Origin: an uncultured Actinomycetes bacterium
Lineage (GTDB): Bacteria > Actinomycetota > Actinomycetes > S36-B12
Reading direction: 5' to 3'
Assembly: GCA_905181745.1 (NCBI GenBank)
Contig: CAJIYV010000117.1
Location: 1-8,845 of the forward strand
Length of the DNA: 8,845 nt
A program made the translations under genes and the position numbers. Shown here piece after piece: positions 1 to 7,206 of this stretch; the stretch's first letter is position 1; each line of letters starts with the position of its first letter. The notes below the pieces were generated by a model. That model was not told the DNA's origin. It saw nothing but the letters and a program-made list of their open reading frames with translations, and made no database searches.

Positions 1-14
1 CGCTTATGGCCGCG

Positions 15-32
15 CGGACCCTAGACGGTCCG
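15..32. repeat. Inverted repeat overlapping the candidate ftsZ -10 region
   Basis: CGGACC (15-20) and GGTCCG (27-32) form a perfect 6-base inverted repeat around the 6-base centre CTAGAC. It spans the putative -10 element and part of the spacer, so if real it is better placed to act as a protein-binding site than as an RNA hairpin. No T-run follows it on either strand, so it does not look like a terminator. A 6-base dyad can occur by chance. Confidence 0.35.
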
Positions 33-47
33 GAGGGTAAAGCGCAA
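18..47 (-). promoter_or_regulatory. Candidate promoter for the downstream ftsZ
   Basis: In the 113-base gap after ftsQ the minus strand reads TTGCGC (47-42), an 18-base spacer, then TAGGGT (23-18). This fits an actinobacterial housekeeping promoter with a TANNNT -10 element and a TTG-type -35. Known actinobacterial dcw clusters commonly carry an ftsZ promoter at this place, between ftsQ and ftsZ. Transcription would start near 10-12 and run off the left edge. The rest of the gap shows no coding frame and no terminator (no stem followed by a T-run in the minus-strand direction). The call is a pattern match only. Confidence 0.4.
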
Positions 48-113
48 GTCGGAAGGCCCGATTTTCCAAAGTTTCTCAAAAAACGTTCGGTTAGAAGCCT
101 CGATCGACCCTGC

Positions 114-893
114 CTACGACTTTTTCCGCCCTTTTTCGTCGGTCGTGGTCGGCAATTCGGGGGCGCTGACATCGTAGACCTGGGCCCGGCGCGATAACAA
201 TGCGTTCAGCACTGCCGCCTTGAACTCTGTCTCATCCGCGCTGCCCCACTTCACGGTGGATCCCGACTTCAGGTCAATTTCAATGCTGTCAATCGAGTTA
301 GCACTAATCCGTGCGACTTTTTTAGCCAAATTTTCCGGCATAGCGGCAACGACCTTGACCGCCGCAACAAGTGGGGGGCCCGATGCTTGGATTAGGGGTA
401 ATCCGTCAAGGTTGGAATAGTCAAAAACAATCCCTTGGGCGTCAACTCCCTGGCTCGCACTCACGCCTTCGACCCGCGCTAAAGGAATCCGTAAATCCAG
501 AGCTACTACTACCTCATTGGGCCAACCGCGTCGCACCTCAACAGCTGACACCCACGGAAGGTCAACAATGGCTTGGGCCGCCGCATCGGTATCAAGTGTG
601 GCAATCCGGTCATCTAATTTAATCTTGGCGGTCGCTTGCACCTGAGCAATTTGTTCAGCTGAAAGGATTTCTTCACGGGAGCCCACCACTCGAAATTCTT
701 TCACCGCAAATACTTGTGAAAACCACACCAACCAAATCATGATTCCAGCGCTAAGAACTAGTACAGGAATAATCAGCCACCAGATTCGAGCTTTACGTTT
801 TTTCAGTTGATACGCGGTGAAGTCCTTCGATTCTGAATGCCCTTTGGTGCTTCTCTTTACATCGCTTCGTACGTCACTCATGACATCACTCAT
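114..893 (-). CDS. ftsQ: FtsQ, divisome protein (DivIB family), bitopic with POTRA domain
   Basis: A single-pass membrane protein that joins FtsB/FtsL-type partners and helps recruit and control the septal synthase. From the ATG at 893 it has 259 residues: a short charged cytoplasmic tail (1-36, with 'LKKRKAR' just before the membrane), one transmembrane helix (about 37-60, Trp-rich), a POTRA domain (about 63-132, 'FRVVGSREEI' to 'LPWVSAVEVRRGWPNEVVVAL'), and an extracytoplasmic beta domain ending in 'VYDVSAPELPTT' and a basic tail. The open frame begins at 932, but 893 fits better because it overlaps the murC stop by 8 bases. A second ATG at 881, 4 bases after that stop, is an equal alternative; neither has a strong SD. 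The first 12 residues are a repeated S-D-V pattern coded by a 12-base tandem repeat. No ddl precedes it and no ftsA is seen after it, as in actinobacteria. Confidence 0.93.
   Translation of the reverse strand: MSDVMSDVRSDVKRSTKGHSESKDFTAYQLKKRKARIWWLIIPVLVLSAGIMIWLVWFSQVFAVKEFRVVGSREEILSAEQIAQVQATAKIKLDDRIATLDTDAAAQAIVDLPWVSAVEVRRGWPNEVVVALDLRIPLARVEGVSASQGVDAQGIVFDYSNLDGLPLIQASGPPLVAAVKVVAAMPENLAKKVARISANSIDSIEIDLKSGSTVKWGSADETEFKAAVLNALLSRRAQVYDVSAPELPTTTDEKGRKKS
858..893 (-). repeat. 12-base tandem repeat at the start of ftsQ
   Basis: Three consecutive 12-base units open ftsQ: ATGAGTGATGTC (893-882), ATGAGTGACGTA (881-870) and CGAAGCGATGTA (869-858). The first two agree at 10 of 12 bases and the third is degenerate. 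They encode MSDV-MSDV-RSDV, so the start codon and its neighbourhood are duplicated. The murC stop TGA (888-886) lies inside the first unit. Confidence 0.8.
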
Positions 894-2295
894 TAGGATG
901 CCCAGGTACACGTTCTTGCAATCTTTGAACAACTTCAGCAGCTATCAGACCAATATCTCCGGCACCCAATGTCATGATGATATCGCCGCTTTGCGCATCC
1001 TCCACCAAATCTTGGGCCACCGCAGACCATGAAGGTTCGAAAATTACACACTCGGGAGGGAGGGGGACATTCGTTGCCATGGTTTGCCCACTGGCTCCGG
1101 GGATCGGAGTCTCCCCTGGTGCAAAAACTTCCAGCACGATGACCTTGTCGGCCAAGGCAAGTGCAACTCCGAACTCTCGGGAAAATAACGCCGTGCGATA
1201 GTAATGATGCGCCTGAAACGCAACGATCACACGCCCAGAGCCGACAAGCTCACGCGCTGTTCGTAGTGTTGCAGTGATTTCAGTGGGATGATGAGCGTAA
1301 TCGTCGTACACCCGGACGCCACCGGCTTTTCCCTTAAAATCAAATCTGCGACGCGTCCCGCTAAAGTAATTCACTCCTTCTATTGCTTGTTGCGCCGTGT
1401 ACGACATGCCGATCATCGCAACGAGAACAGCTTGTGCGTTAAGTGCATTGTGATGGCCAAAAACCTGAAGCTCGGCCCGCCCCAAGCGCACGCCCTGATG
1501 TGCGGTATCAAAGCTCCAGCCCGATGCTGACGGCCGGGCATCCACCATGTGAAAATCTGCCTCAGGGTCTTCCCCATAGGTGCGGATATCAACGCCGGCG
1601 GCCAGAGCTCCCTTGATGAGACGAGCCGCACCCGGATCGTCTAAGCACGCCACCACAAACCCGCCTCGATCTCGAATGCCCAGTGCAAAGTCAAGGAATC
1701 CCTGTTCGATTGCATCAAATGTCCCCCAATAGTCAAGGTGATCTGCCTCGACATTGGTCACAATTGCAACTGTTGGGTCCAGATACAGGAATGTGCCATC
1801 ACTTTCATCTGCTTCAACCACAAACAATTCCCCCGTGCCTAAATGGGCATTTGATCCAGTCTCGTTTAGCTCACTACCGATTGCGAACGACGGATCTGAT
1901 CCCGAATGTTGCAGAGCGACGGTCATCATCGAAGTGGTTGTTGTTTTCCCGTGTGTTCCCGTGACGGCTATCCCGGTGAATCCGGCCATGATCGCTGACA
2001 GTGCCTCTGCGCGGTTCAAAACCCGCTTACCGCGCTCCACGGCCTCGATTCTTTCTGGATTATTCGCAGGAATGGCGGTTGACAACACCAGAGTGTCAAT
2101 TGCATCTACGTGCCTGCAAGAGTGGCCAATCATGGTCTCAACCCCTACCGCGGTCAACGCGGCAACGCGACGCGAGTCTTTAGCATCACAACCACTGACC
2201 CGCACACCGCGGGCAGCCAGGATTCGAGCAATTCCGGACATGCCGGCGCCACCGATCCCCACAACATGGACCTGACCCAAGTCCTGCAAACTCAC
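886..2295 (-). CDS. murC: MurC, UDP-MurNAc--L-alanine ligase
   Basis: A cytoplasmic ligase that adds L-Ala to UDP-MurNAc, the first step of the stem peptide. The open frame extends to 2373 and would overlap murG, but the GTG at 2295 sits 9 bases after a strong AAGGAG and starts 'VSLQDLGQVHVVGIGGAGM', giving 469 residues. The N-terminal nucleotide fold has 'GIGGAGMSG' (13-21). The P-loop 'TGTHGKTTTT' is at 112-121, 'EADESDG' at 161-167, and 'NVEADHLDYWG' at 181-191. 'GHHNALNA' (280-287), 'FSGTRRRFDF' (311-320) and 'DDYAHHPTEI' (331-340) follow. The invariant Mur ligase residues are all present (Lys117, Glu161, His186, Asn283, Asn286, Arg317, Asp331/332). 'FQAHHYYRT' (360-368) departs from the usual FQPHR[FY][ST]RT. 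'GAGDIG' (444-449) is near the end. The TGA stop lies inside ftsQ (ATGAGTGA, 8-base overlap). Confidence 0.97.
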   Translation of the reverse strand: MSLQDLGQVHVVGIGGAGMSGIARILAARGVRVSGCDAKDSRRVAALTAVGVETMIGHSCRHVDAIDTLVLSTAIPANNPERIEAVERGKRVLNRAEALSAIMAGFTGIAVTGTHGKTTTTSMMTVALQHSGSDPSFAIGSELNETGSNAHLGTGELFVVEADESDGTFLYLDPTVAIVTNVEADHLDYWGTFDAIEQGFLDFALGIRDRGGFVVACLDDPGAARLIKGALAAGVDIRTYGEDPEADFHMVDARPSASGWSFDTAHQGVRLGRAELQVFGHHNALNAQAVLVAMIGMSYTAQQAIEGVNYFSGTRRRFDFKGKAGGVRVYDDYAHHPTEITATLRTARELVGSGRVIVAFQAHHYYRTALFSREFGVALALADKVIVLEVFAPGETPIPGASGQTMATNVPLPPECVIFEPSWSAVAQDLVEDAQSGDIIMTLGAGDIGLIAAEVVQRLQERVPGHPNE

Positions 2296-2304
2296 GCGTG
2301 CCCA

Positions 2305-2310
2305 CTCCTT
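2305..2310 (-). promoter_or_regulatory. Shine-Dalgarno sequence of murC
   Basis: AAGGAG on the minus strand lies 9 bases before the GTG at 2295. It is one of the clearest ribosome binding sites in the window and decides the murC start against the longer open frame that begins at 2373 inside murG. Confidence 0.8.
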
Positions 2311-2329
2311 CTCAATGGTGACGACGTTC

Positions 2330-3406
2330 TTATGGACACGATAACCCCCAAACGGCCAATTCCTTGGCAGCATTAGTTGGGCTCACCCCGCGCCTTGTCT
2401 CCGCCATTTTGGTAAGCATTTGATTATCGAGAACCAAAGGCAAAACTTTGCTCACAACCCTATCCGGGGTAAACGCTGAGTTTTCAATTTCAATTGCTGC
2501 TCCCGCGCTAGTCAAAGCTTGGGCATTTCTTTTTTGTTCACCGTTACCGATGGGAAGTGGAACAAAAATTGCGGGAACGCCTACCGTTGCAATTTCCGCA
2601 ACGGTCATGGCGCCAGCCCGAGCCACAACTAAATCAGCTGCGCAATAGGCCAAGTCCATGCGACTAATAAACGGCACGGTTCGGTACACGACCCCGGGAG
2701 AATCGATCACTGGGCCGGCCGCGCCAATATTTCCCGTCCCAACGGCGTGTAAGACACTCACCCCCGCCGCAAGTAATTGTGGCAATGCTGCCTCGATCGC
2801 CGTATTAATAGATTGGGCACCCTGGGATCCACCGAAAACGAGAAGCACTGGCCCAGTTTTCGGGAGATCAAAATATTCGCGGGCCTTGGTCTGACCTTGA
2901 TGCCGATCAAGCTCCACGATGTCAGTGCTCAATGGCATCCCTATCACCCGTGCCCCAGAAATGACTCCGTCGAACATCGCGGCCACATGCGGGGTAAGCG
3001 TGGCACCCAACTTATTCGCAAGCCCGGCGGTCGAATTCGCCTCATGAACGATGACGCACAGACCGAGACTTTTAGCCGCTAGGTAGGCAGGAGCGCTGGC
3101 GTAACCGCCAAACCCAATCACAACATCGATTGAGTGTGCTTTGAGGAACCGGCGAGCCAGACGAACTGATGCGATAAATTTGGGGAGAAATGTGAATGCT
3201 TGGCCATCTAACTTGCGCGGAAACGGCACAGAAGGCAGCAGCTCAAGCGCAAGTCCAGTCGGTGGAACCAAAGTTGCATCCAGACCACGTTCTGTTCCCA
3301 TAATCGTGACGGTTGCCTGTGGATCTAAATCAAGAATGGCTCGGGCAGTGTTTATTGCTGGATACACATGACCCGCGCTACCGCCCGCGGCCAGAACGAA
3401 TTTCAC
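2330..3406 (-). CDS. murG: MurG, lipid II synthase (GlcNAc transferase)
   Basis: A peripheral membrane GT-B glycosyltransferase that adds GlcNAc from UDP-GlcNAc to lipid I, forming lipid II. The open frame reaches back to 3547 within ftsW, but the extra residues are the ftsW tail read in another frame. The GTG at 3406 has GGAAAG 6 bases upstream and places the first glycine loop at the normal N-terminal position, giving 358 residues. G-loop 1 is 'AAGGSAGHVYPA' (6-17), a variant of GGTGGH. 'VIGFGGYASAPA' is at 96-107, 'HEANSTAGLANKLG' (121-134) replaces the commoner HEQN..PG..N, 'FGGSQGAQSIN' is at 191-201, and 'ARAGAMTVAEI' with 'VPLPIGNGEQKRNA' (262-295) forms the UDP-GlcNAc site. The gap to ftsW is 43 bases and holds a possible 12-codon ORF. 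The stop is TAA, with 34 bases to murC. Confidence 0.96.
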   Translation of the reverse strand: MKFVLAAGGSAGHVYPAINTARAILDLDPQATVTIMGTERGLDATLVPPTGLALELLPSVPFPRKLDGQAFTFLPKFIASVRLARRFLKAHSIDVVIGFGGYASAPAYLAAKSLGLCVIVHEANSTAGLANKLGATLTPHVAAMFDGVISGARVIGMPLSTDIVELDRHQGQTKAREYFDLPKTGPVLLVFGGSQGAQSINTAIEAALPQLLAAGVSVLHAVGTGNIGAAGPVIDSPGVVYRTVPFISRMDLAYCAADLVVARAGAMTVAEIATVGVPAIFVPLPIGNGEQKRNAQALTSAGAAIEIENSAFTPDRVVSKVLPLVLDNQMLTKMAETRRGVSPTNAAKELAVWGLSCP

Positions 3407-3441
3407 CGAGCACTTTCCATCATTAGCGTTTCCTTGGTCAT
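3403..3441 (-). other. Possible 12-codon leader-like ORF before murG
   Basis: After the ftsW stop (3452-3450) an ATG at 3441 opens a 12-codon frame reading MTKETLMMESAR. Its TGA (3405-3403) overlaps the murG GTG as GTGA, the same stop/start geometry seen between the large genes. The murG Shine-Dalgarno lies inside it. I see no good ribosome binding site of its own, and a frame this short may be chance. If translated, it could couple murG to upstream translation across the 43-base gap. Confidence 0.2.
3413..3418 (-). promoter_or_regulatory. Shine-Dalgarno sequence of murG
   Basis: GGAAAG on the minus strand lies 6 bases before the GTG at 3406. It supports the GTG start, as no in-frame ATG or GTG exists between it and the ftsW-overlapping extension. 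Confidence 0.7.
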
Positions 3442-3449
3442 TTTTGACG

Positions 3450-4676
3450 TTAGCGTCTGCGCATGGCGGCGGCGGTTTTCCGACGCCGAATAATGCGACG
3501 CGCGGCCGGTTCGTTGCGAGCACATGCCAGCAACATCCCAATGGCAATCAAAGTAGGAATTAAAGATGACCCACCGTAGGACACTAGGGGAAGGGGCACT
3601 CCGGTAACGGGCAAAAGCCCCAGTACGGCACCGATATTAATGACCGCTTGGATCACAATCCAAGAACCCACGCCCGCAGCGACTAGGCGCACAAATGGCT
3701 CGTGTGCATTTTTACTTAATCGAAAAATCGAGAATGCCAAAATTCCGAAGAGAAGTAAGACTGCAAATGTCCCCACCAAGCCCAGTTCCTCGCCAATTAC
3801 TGGGAAAATAAAATCGGTGTGCGCCTCAGGCAATGAGCCCCACTTCTCGCGGCTACCGCCAAGTCCCACTCCCCATACGCCGCCCGTCCCCAATGCGTAC
3901 TGTCCTTGGGTTACTTGCCAACCGAATCCGAGTCGATCCGAATCCGGGTTGAGCCAATTGGCTATCCGTTCCATGCGGTAGGGGGCAGCCAGGGTCAAAA
4001 TCCACACTGCGATCAGACCAATACCGCCGAATAGCGCAAATAATCGAAAGGGCACCCTGGCTGCAAACAAAACGCCGCACAAGATTGCGGCAAGCATCAA
4101 CGTGTTACCAAAATCTCCCTCGAGCAAAACCAGGATCATCATGAGTCCAGCAATGGGAACAATCGGGACCAAAATGTTTCTCCATGTCGGAACATGCCGA
4201 TCCTTGCGTGTGAGAACTTCAGCCCCCCAAACGACTAGTGCCAGCTTGGCAAATTCACTGGGCTGCAATCTAAATGGTCCAAAAATTTCAATCCAGTTTC
4301 GCTGCCCAGCAACCTCGACGCCAAAGATCAGAACGCTAATCAGCAGTCCGAACGCAATTGCGAGAAAGACCCATGCGCTTTTGCGCCAGAACTGAATTGA
4401 GGAACGTACCGCAAAAATTAGAGCAATTACTCCACCGACTGCGAATAACGCTTGCCGTTGAGCGAATACGTAGGCGGAGCCGAATACTCGAACGCTCTCC
4501 ACCGATGATGCGGACAGCACCATGACCAGTCCGAGTGAAAGCAACAACAGGGTGGACCCCATGATTAAGTAGTACGTGCTCAGCGGGTGTTCTGCGAGTA
4601 AAGCGAACCGCGATTTTTTATAGGCATCGGAGATTTTTTGGAGTCCTCCCGGTGCCGGTCGGGTGCGAAGGGACAT
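3450..4676 (-). CDS. ftsW: FtsW, SEDS-family septal peptidoglycan glycosyltransferase
   Basis: An integral membrane SEDS protein that polymerises lipid II at the division septum together with its partner class B PBP (FtsI, normally encoded upstream of murE). The open frame extends to an ATG at 4760 inside murD, but the ATG at 4676, overlapping the murD stop as TAATG, gives 408 residues and a short basic cytoplasmic N-terminus before the first membrane helix (about 36-56). Around ten hydrophobic helices follow. SEDS signatures are clear: 'RNWIEIFGPFRLQPSEFAK' (126-144), 'GFGWQVTQGQYALGTGG' (250-266), 'LPEAHTDFIFPVIGEELG' (282-299) with the catalytic-type Asp288, and 'LLPVTGVPLPLVSYGGSS' (354-371). 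The tail (388-408) is very Arg-rich and cytoplasmic. FtsW rather than RodA is chosen from the dcw context and the murD/murG neighbours. A GGAT run about 10 bases upstream is the only SD-like sequence. Confidence 0.96.
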   Translation of the reverse strand: MSLRTRPAPGGLQKISDAYKKSRFALLAEHPLSTYYLIMGSTLLLLSLGLVMVLSASSVESVRVFGSAYVFAQRQALFAVGGVIALIFAVRSSIQFWRKSAWVFLAIAFGLLISVLIFGVEVAGQRNWIEIFGPFRLQPSEFAKLALVVWGAEVLTRKDRHVPTWRNILVPIVPIAGLMMILVLLEGDFGNTLMLAAILCGVLFAARVPFRLFALFGGIGLIAVWILTLAAPYRMERIANWLNPDSDRLGFGWQVTQGQYALGTGGVWGVGLGGSREKWGSLPEAHTDFIFPVIGEELGLVGTFAVLLLFGILAFSIFRLSKNAHEPFVRLVAAGVGSWIVIQAVINIGAVLGLLPVTGVPLPLVSYGGSSLIPTLIAIGMLLACARNEPAARRIIRRRKTAAAMRRR

Positions 4677-6139
4677 TAGTCGATCGATCCGTCCTTGACC
4701 GCGGTTGCAAACAGATCTCCCCGGTGCGAAAAGTCGGTGAACATGTCCCACGAGGCGCATCCGGGGGCCAGCAACACAGTATCTCCGCTTTTGGCCCGCT
4801 CGCGCGCAATCTGGACGGCCTCACTCATTGCCCTAGTGTCCCTAGTGGCCAGTGTGATTACTGGGACATTTGGTGCGTGTCGGGTGAGGGTCTGCGCAAT
4901 AATCTGGGCATCAGAACCCATCAAAATTGCCAATTTGATCCGATGAGCGTGCGCCTGCACCAACTCCCCGAAATCCTGCCCTTTTGCCAGCCCTCCCGCG
5001 ATCCAGATGACCGATGGATACGAGGACAAAGACGTGTCGGCTGCGTGCGCATTTGTGGCCTTCGAATCATCAACATATGTCACACCATCAATGTTGGCCA
5101 CCACTGCGTTGCGGTGTGGTGCTGGCGCAAAATTTCGCAATCCTTCTTGTACAGCCGTCGGCGAGACGCGATTGAGATCGGGGGAATCCAATGTTCCGAA
5201 TGCCCGGGCCACAGCAGCCGCCGCGAGCGCGTTCTCAATGTTGTGTTTAGCAGCGGGATGAATATCTGAAACCAACGCCAACTCTTGGGCGTAGTCCATC
5301 CGGTTCGAAATGAACGCCCGATCAACGAGTGCTTTGTCAACCACGCCCAACTCGCTCAACGCTGGAATACCACGCGTAAAGCCAATCGCGCGACACCCCT
5401 CTAAGACATCGGCAGATTCAACCATGGACATAGTTGCCTCTTCGTGGCCGTTGTACACCGCCGCGCACTGGGTTCGCTCGTAAATTCGAGCTTTAGCGTT
5501 CCTATACTGATCAAAATCACCAAAATGATCAATGTGATCAGGGGCAAGGTTCAGGCACACCGACGCCCACGGGCTCAAGGTGTGACTAAATGGCAACTGC
5601 GGAGCACCCACTTCAACCGCAATGACGTCCAGTTTGTCATGCATCACAACTCCAACGAGAGAATGACCAATATTTCCTGCGGCTTCACTGCGAAACCCAG
5701 ACGCGCGCAGAATCGAATCGAGCATCAACGTTGTAGTCGTCTTGCCATTGGTGCCGGTTACGCACAACCATGGGGCGGCCCCGCTTTTTGGGCGAATTCG
5801 CCACGCCAGTTCAAGTTCGCCCCAAATGGGGACATTCGCCAGTGCCGCCTGACGGTGGAAAACATGGCCCGGCGGCAAACCCGGGGATGTCACCACCAAA
5901 TCAAAGTCCTCACTTGGTAATTCAGCGGCACCGATAAAGGTGTGAGCACCTAACGAACCAAGAATTTCAGCCCGCTCGTTGACCGGATCCGTTGCGGCTG
6001 AATCAACAATGCTGACGTCCGCTCCTAATTGCATCAAGGCGTCAACTGCCGCAAAACCCGCGACACCCAGGCCCAAGACACCCACCCGCAGGGATGACCA
6101 GTTCGCTTCCCGCGATGTGAGCTCGTCACACTTTGGCAT
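4676..6139 (-). CDS. murD: MurD, UDP-MurNAc-L-Ala--D-Glu ligase
   Basis: A cytoplasmic ligase that adds D-Glu to UDP-MurNAc-L-Ala. The open frame runs back to an ATG at 6208 inside mraY. I place the start at the ATG at 6139, which shares one base with the mraY stop (TGATG) and gives 487 residues, with the 'LRVGVLGLGVAGFAA' dinucleotide-like fold starting near residue 17, as usual for the family. The SD is weak, so coupling is probable. The P-loop 'VTGTNGKTTTT' is at 127-137; DHID has His202; Lys216 in 'NAKARIYE' fits the carbamylated lysine; 'DDSKATN' is at 357-363; 'LLAPGCASWDMFTDF' is at 456-470, with Ser463 and Phe470 matching D-Glu-site residues. One oddity: the conserved E-[LV]-S-S-[FY]-Q-L stretch reads EVGAPQL at 176-182, so both serines and the aromatic are gone while Glu176 and Gln181 remain. 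The TAA stop shares a base with the ftsW ATG. Confidence 0.96.
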   Translation of the reverse strand: MPKCDELTSREANWSSLRVGVLGLGVAGFAAVDALMQLGADVSIVDSAATDPVNERAEILGSLGAHTFIGAAELPSEDFDLVVTSPGLPPGHVFHRQAALANVPIWGELELAWRIRPKSGAAPWLCVTGTNGKTTTTLMLDSILRASGFRSEAAGNIGHSLVGVVMHDKLDVIAVEVGAPQLPFSHTLSPWASVCLNLAPDHIDHFGDFDQYRNAKARIYERTQCAAVYNGHEEATMSMVESADVLEGCRAIGFTRGIPALSELGVVDKALVDRAFISNRMDYAQELALVSDIHPAAKHNIENALAAAAVARAFGTLDSPDLNRVSPTAVQEGLRNFAPAPHRNAVVANIDGVTYVDDSKATNAHAADTSLSSYPSVIWIAGGLAKGQDFGELVQAHAHRIKLAILMGSDAQIIAQTLTRHAPNVPVITLATRDTRAMSEAVQIARERAKSGDTVLLAPGCASWDMFTDFSHRGDLFATAVKDGSID

Positions 6140-7206
6140 CAGGCACGAACCCATTCCGCGTAAAAAATTGTCAGCCCTGCCCCAATACACAGACCCTGGA
6201 TGATCCAAAACCGCACCACAATTTGGATCTCAGGCCAACCGAGCATTTCAAAGTGATGATGCAGGGGCGCCATTCTAAAAATTCTTTTTCCGGTCAACTT
6301 AAATGAACCCACTTGCCCGATTACCGACAATGTCGTGATCAAGAAAAGTCCGGCCAAAAGTGGGAGCAACAATTCTGTGCGCGTCAGGATCGCCAAACCT
6401 GCGATTCCGCCACCCAGAGCAAGGGAACCGGTGTCGCCCATAAAGATGCGCGCGGGTGAAGTGTTAAACCACAAGAAACCAAAACTGGCACCCGCTGTTG
6501 CCGCAGCAACCATTGCAAGGTCAAGTGGACTCTGCGTGTTGTAACAAAACTCAGTAACTTCGAACGCACAATTCTGTCCATACTGCCAAATGGCCAGAAG
6601 TACGTACGCCAAGAAACTCATGATTGCAGCCCCCACTGCAAGGCCATCAAGTCCATCGGTCAGATTGACACCATTAGTCGTCGCTGTTACCAAGAACCAG
6701 ACCCACAATAGGAAAAGGCCCAACGGGAGGACAAAGCTGGTGTCACGAACAAATGAGATCGCCATCGATGCGGCAGTATTGCCCGAATCGTCCGGGAACT
6801 GCACGGATAGATACGCAAACGAGAATGCGATCACTGCTTGTCCGATGAGTTTGGTTCGCGCTCGAAGGCCTGTGCTTCTCTGCTTGAAAATCTTCAAATA
6901 ATCGTCCGCCATGCCCACTAGGCCTAACCCGACCATGAGGTACAACACAAGTAGGGCCGAAATCGAAACGGGGCGCCAAGTAACCAGATGCGTAAGGAAA
7001 TAACCCGCTAGAACAGCAATAATGATGGCGAGGCCGCCCATTGAGGGGGTGCCACGCTTCCCTTCGTGTGCCGGGTACAACTCCCCTTCTCGTGAAGCGC
7101 GAATCGCCTGGGAATAACCATGCCTGCGCAGCAAGTTGATGAGTAAAGGGGTGCCCAGAAAAGAGATGAAGGTCGCGATCGCACCCGCGATGACCACTAG
7201 TCTCAT
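6139..7206 (-). CDS. mraY: MraY, phospho-MurNAc-pentapeptide transferase (lipid I synthase)
   Basis: A polytopic membrane enzyme of 355 residues that transfers phospho-MurNAc-pentapeptide from UDP to undecaprenyl phosphate, making lipid I at the inner face of the membrane. Roughly ten hydrophobic segments are visible. Family motifs occur in order: 'GKRGTPSMGGLAII' (49-62); 'MADDYLKIFKQRSTGL' (99-114) with the catalytic-region Asp pair 101/102 and Lys105; 'NGVNLTDGLDGLA' (178-190); 'FMGDTGSLALGG' (255-266); and 'APLHHHFEMLGWPE' (313-326) with the His triad. Nothing is missing. The ATG at 7206 overlaps the murF stop (ATGA) and has a good Shine-Dalgarno, AAGGA, 5 bases upstream. The stop shares one base with the murD start (TGATG). 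Context between murF and murD is standard. Confidence 0.98.
   Translation of the reverse strand: MRLVVIAGAIATFISFLGTPLLINLLRRHGYSQAIRASREGELYPAHEGKRGTPSMGGLAIIIAVLAGYFLTHLVTWRPVSISALLVLYLMVGLGLVGMADDYLKIFKQRSTGLRARTKLIGQAVIAFSFAYLSVQFPDDSGNTAASMAISFVRDTSFVLPLGLFLLWVWFLVTATTNGVNLTDGLDGLAVGAAIMSFLAYVLLAIWQYGQNCAFEVTEFCYNTQSPLDLAMVAAATAGASFGFLWFNTSPARIFMGDTGSLALGGGIAGLAILTRTELLLPLLAGLFLITTLSVIGQVGSFKLTGKRIFRMAPLHHHFEMLGWPEIQIVVRFWIIQGLCIGAGLTIFYAEWVRA

Noticed and set aside
15..32. Inverted repeat read as a transcription terminator after ftsQ
   Set aside because: No T-run follows the stem on either strand, and the stem is only 6 bases.
1754..2275. A 173-codon plus-strand open frame inside murC
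   Set aside because: It is antisense to the motif-rich N-terminal half of murC, and its composition looks like a shadow frame. There is no supporting ribosome site or neighbour.
3407..3547. N-terminal extension of murG to an ATG at 3547
   Set aside because: The extra 47 residues are the ftsW tail in another frame and would move the first glycine loop far from its normal place. The GTG at 3406 has its own SD.
4652..5269. A 205-codon plus-strand open frame inside murD
   Set aside because: It lies opposite murD, which has all the family motifs. The plus-strand translation shows no recognisable domain and is a shadow frame.
6140..6208. N-terminal extension of murD to an ATG at 6208
   Set aside because: It would overlap the mraY C-terminus by 70 bases. 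The TGATG junction at 6139 gives the usual MurD length and N-terminus.
7174..7181. GCGATCGC octamer like the cyanobacterial HIP1 repeat
   Set aside because: I saw only one full copy, inside the mraY coding sequence. GATC-containing palindromes elsewhere are scattered and partial, and gene order is actinobacterial.
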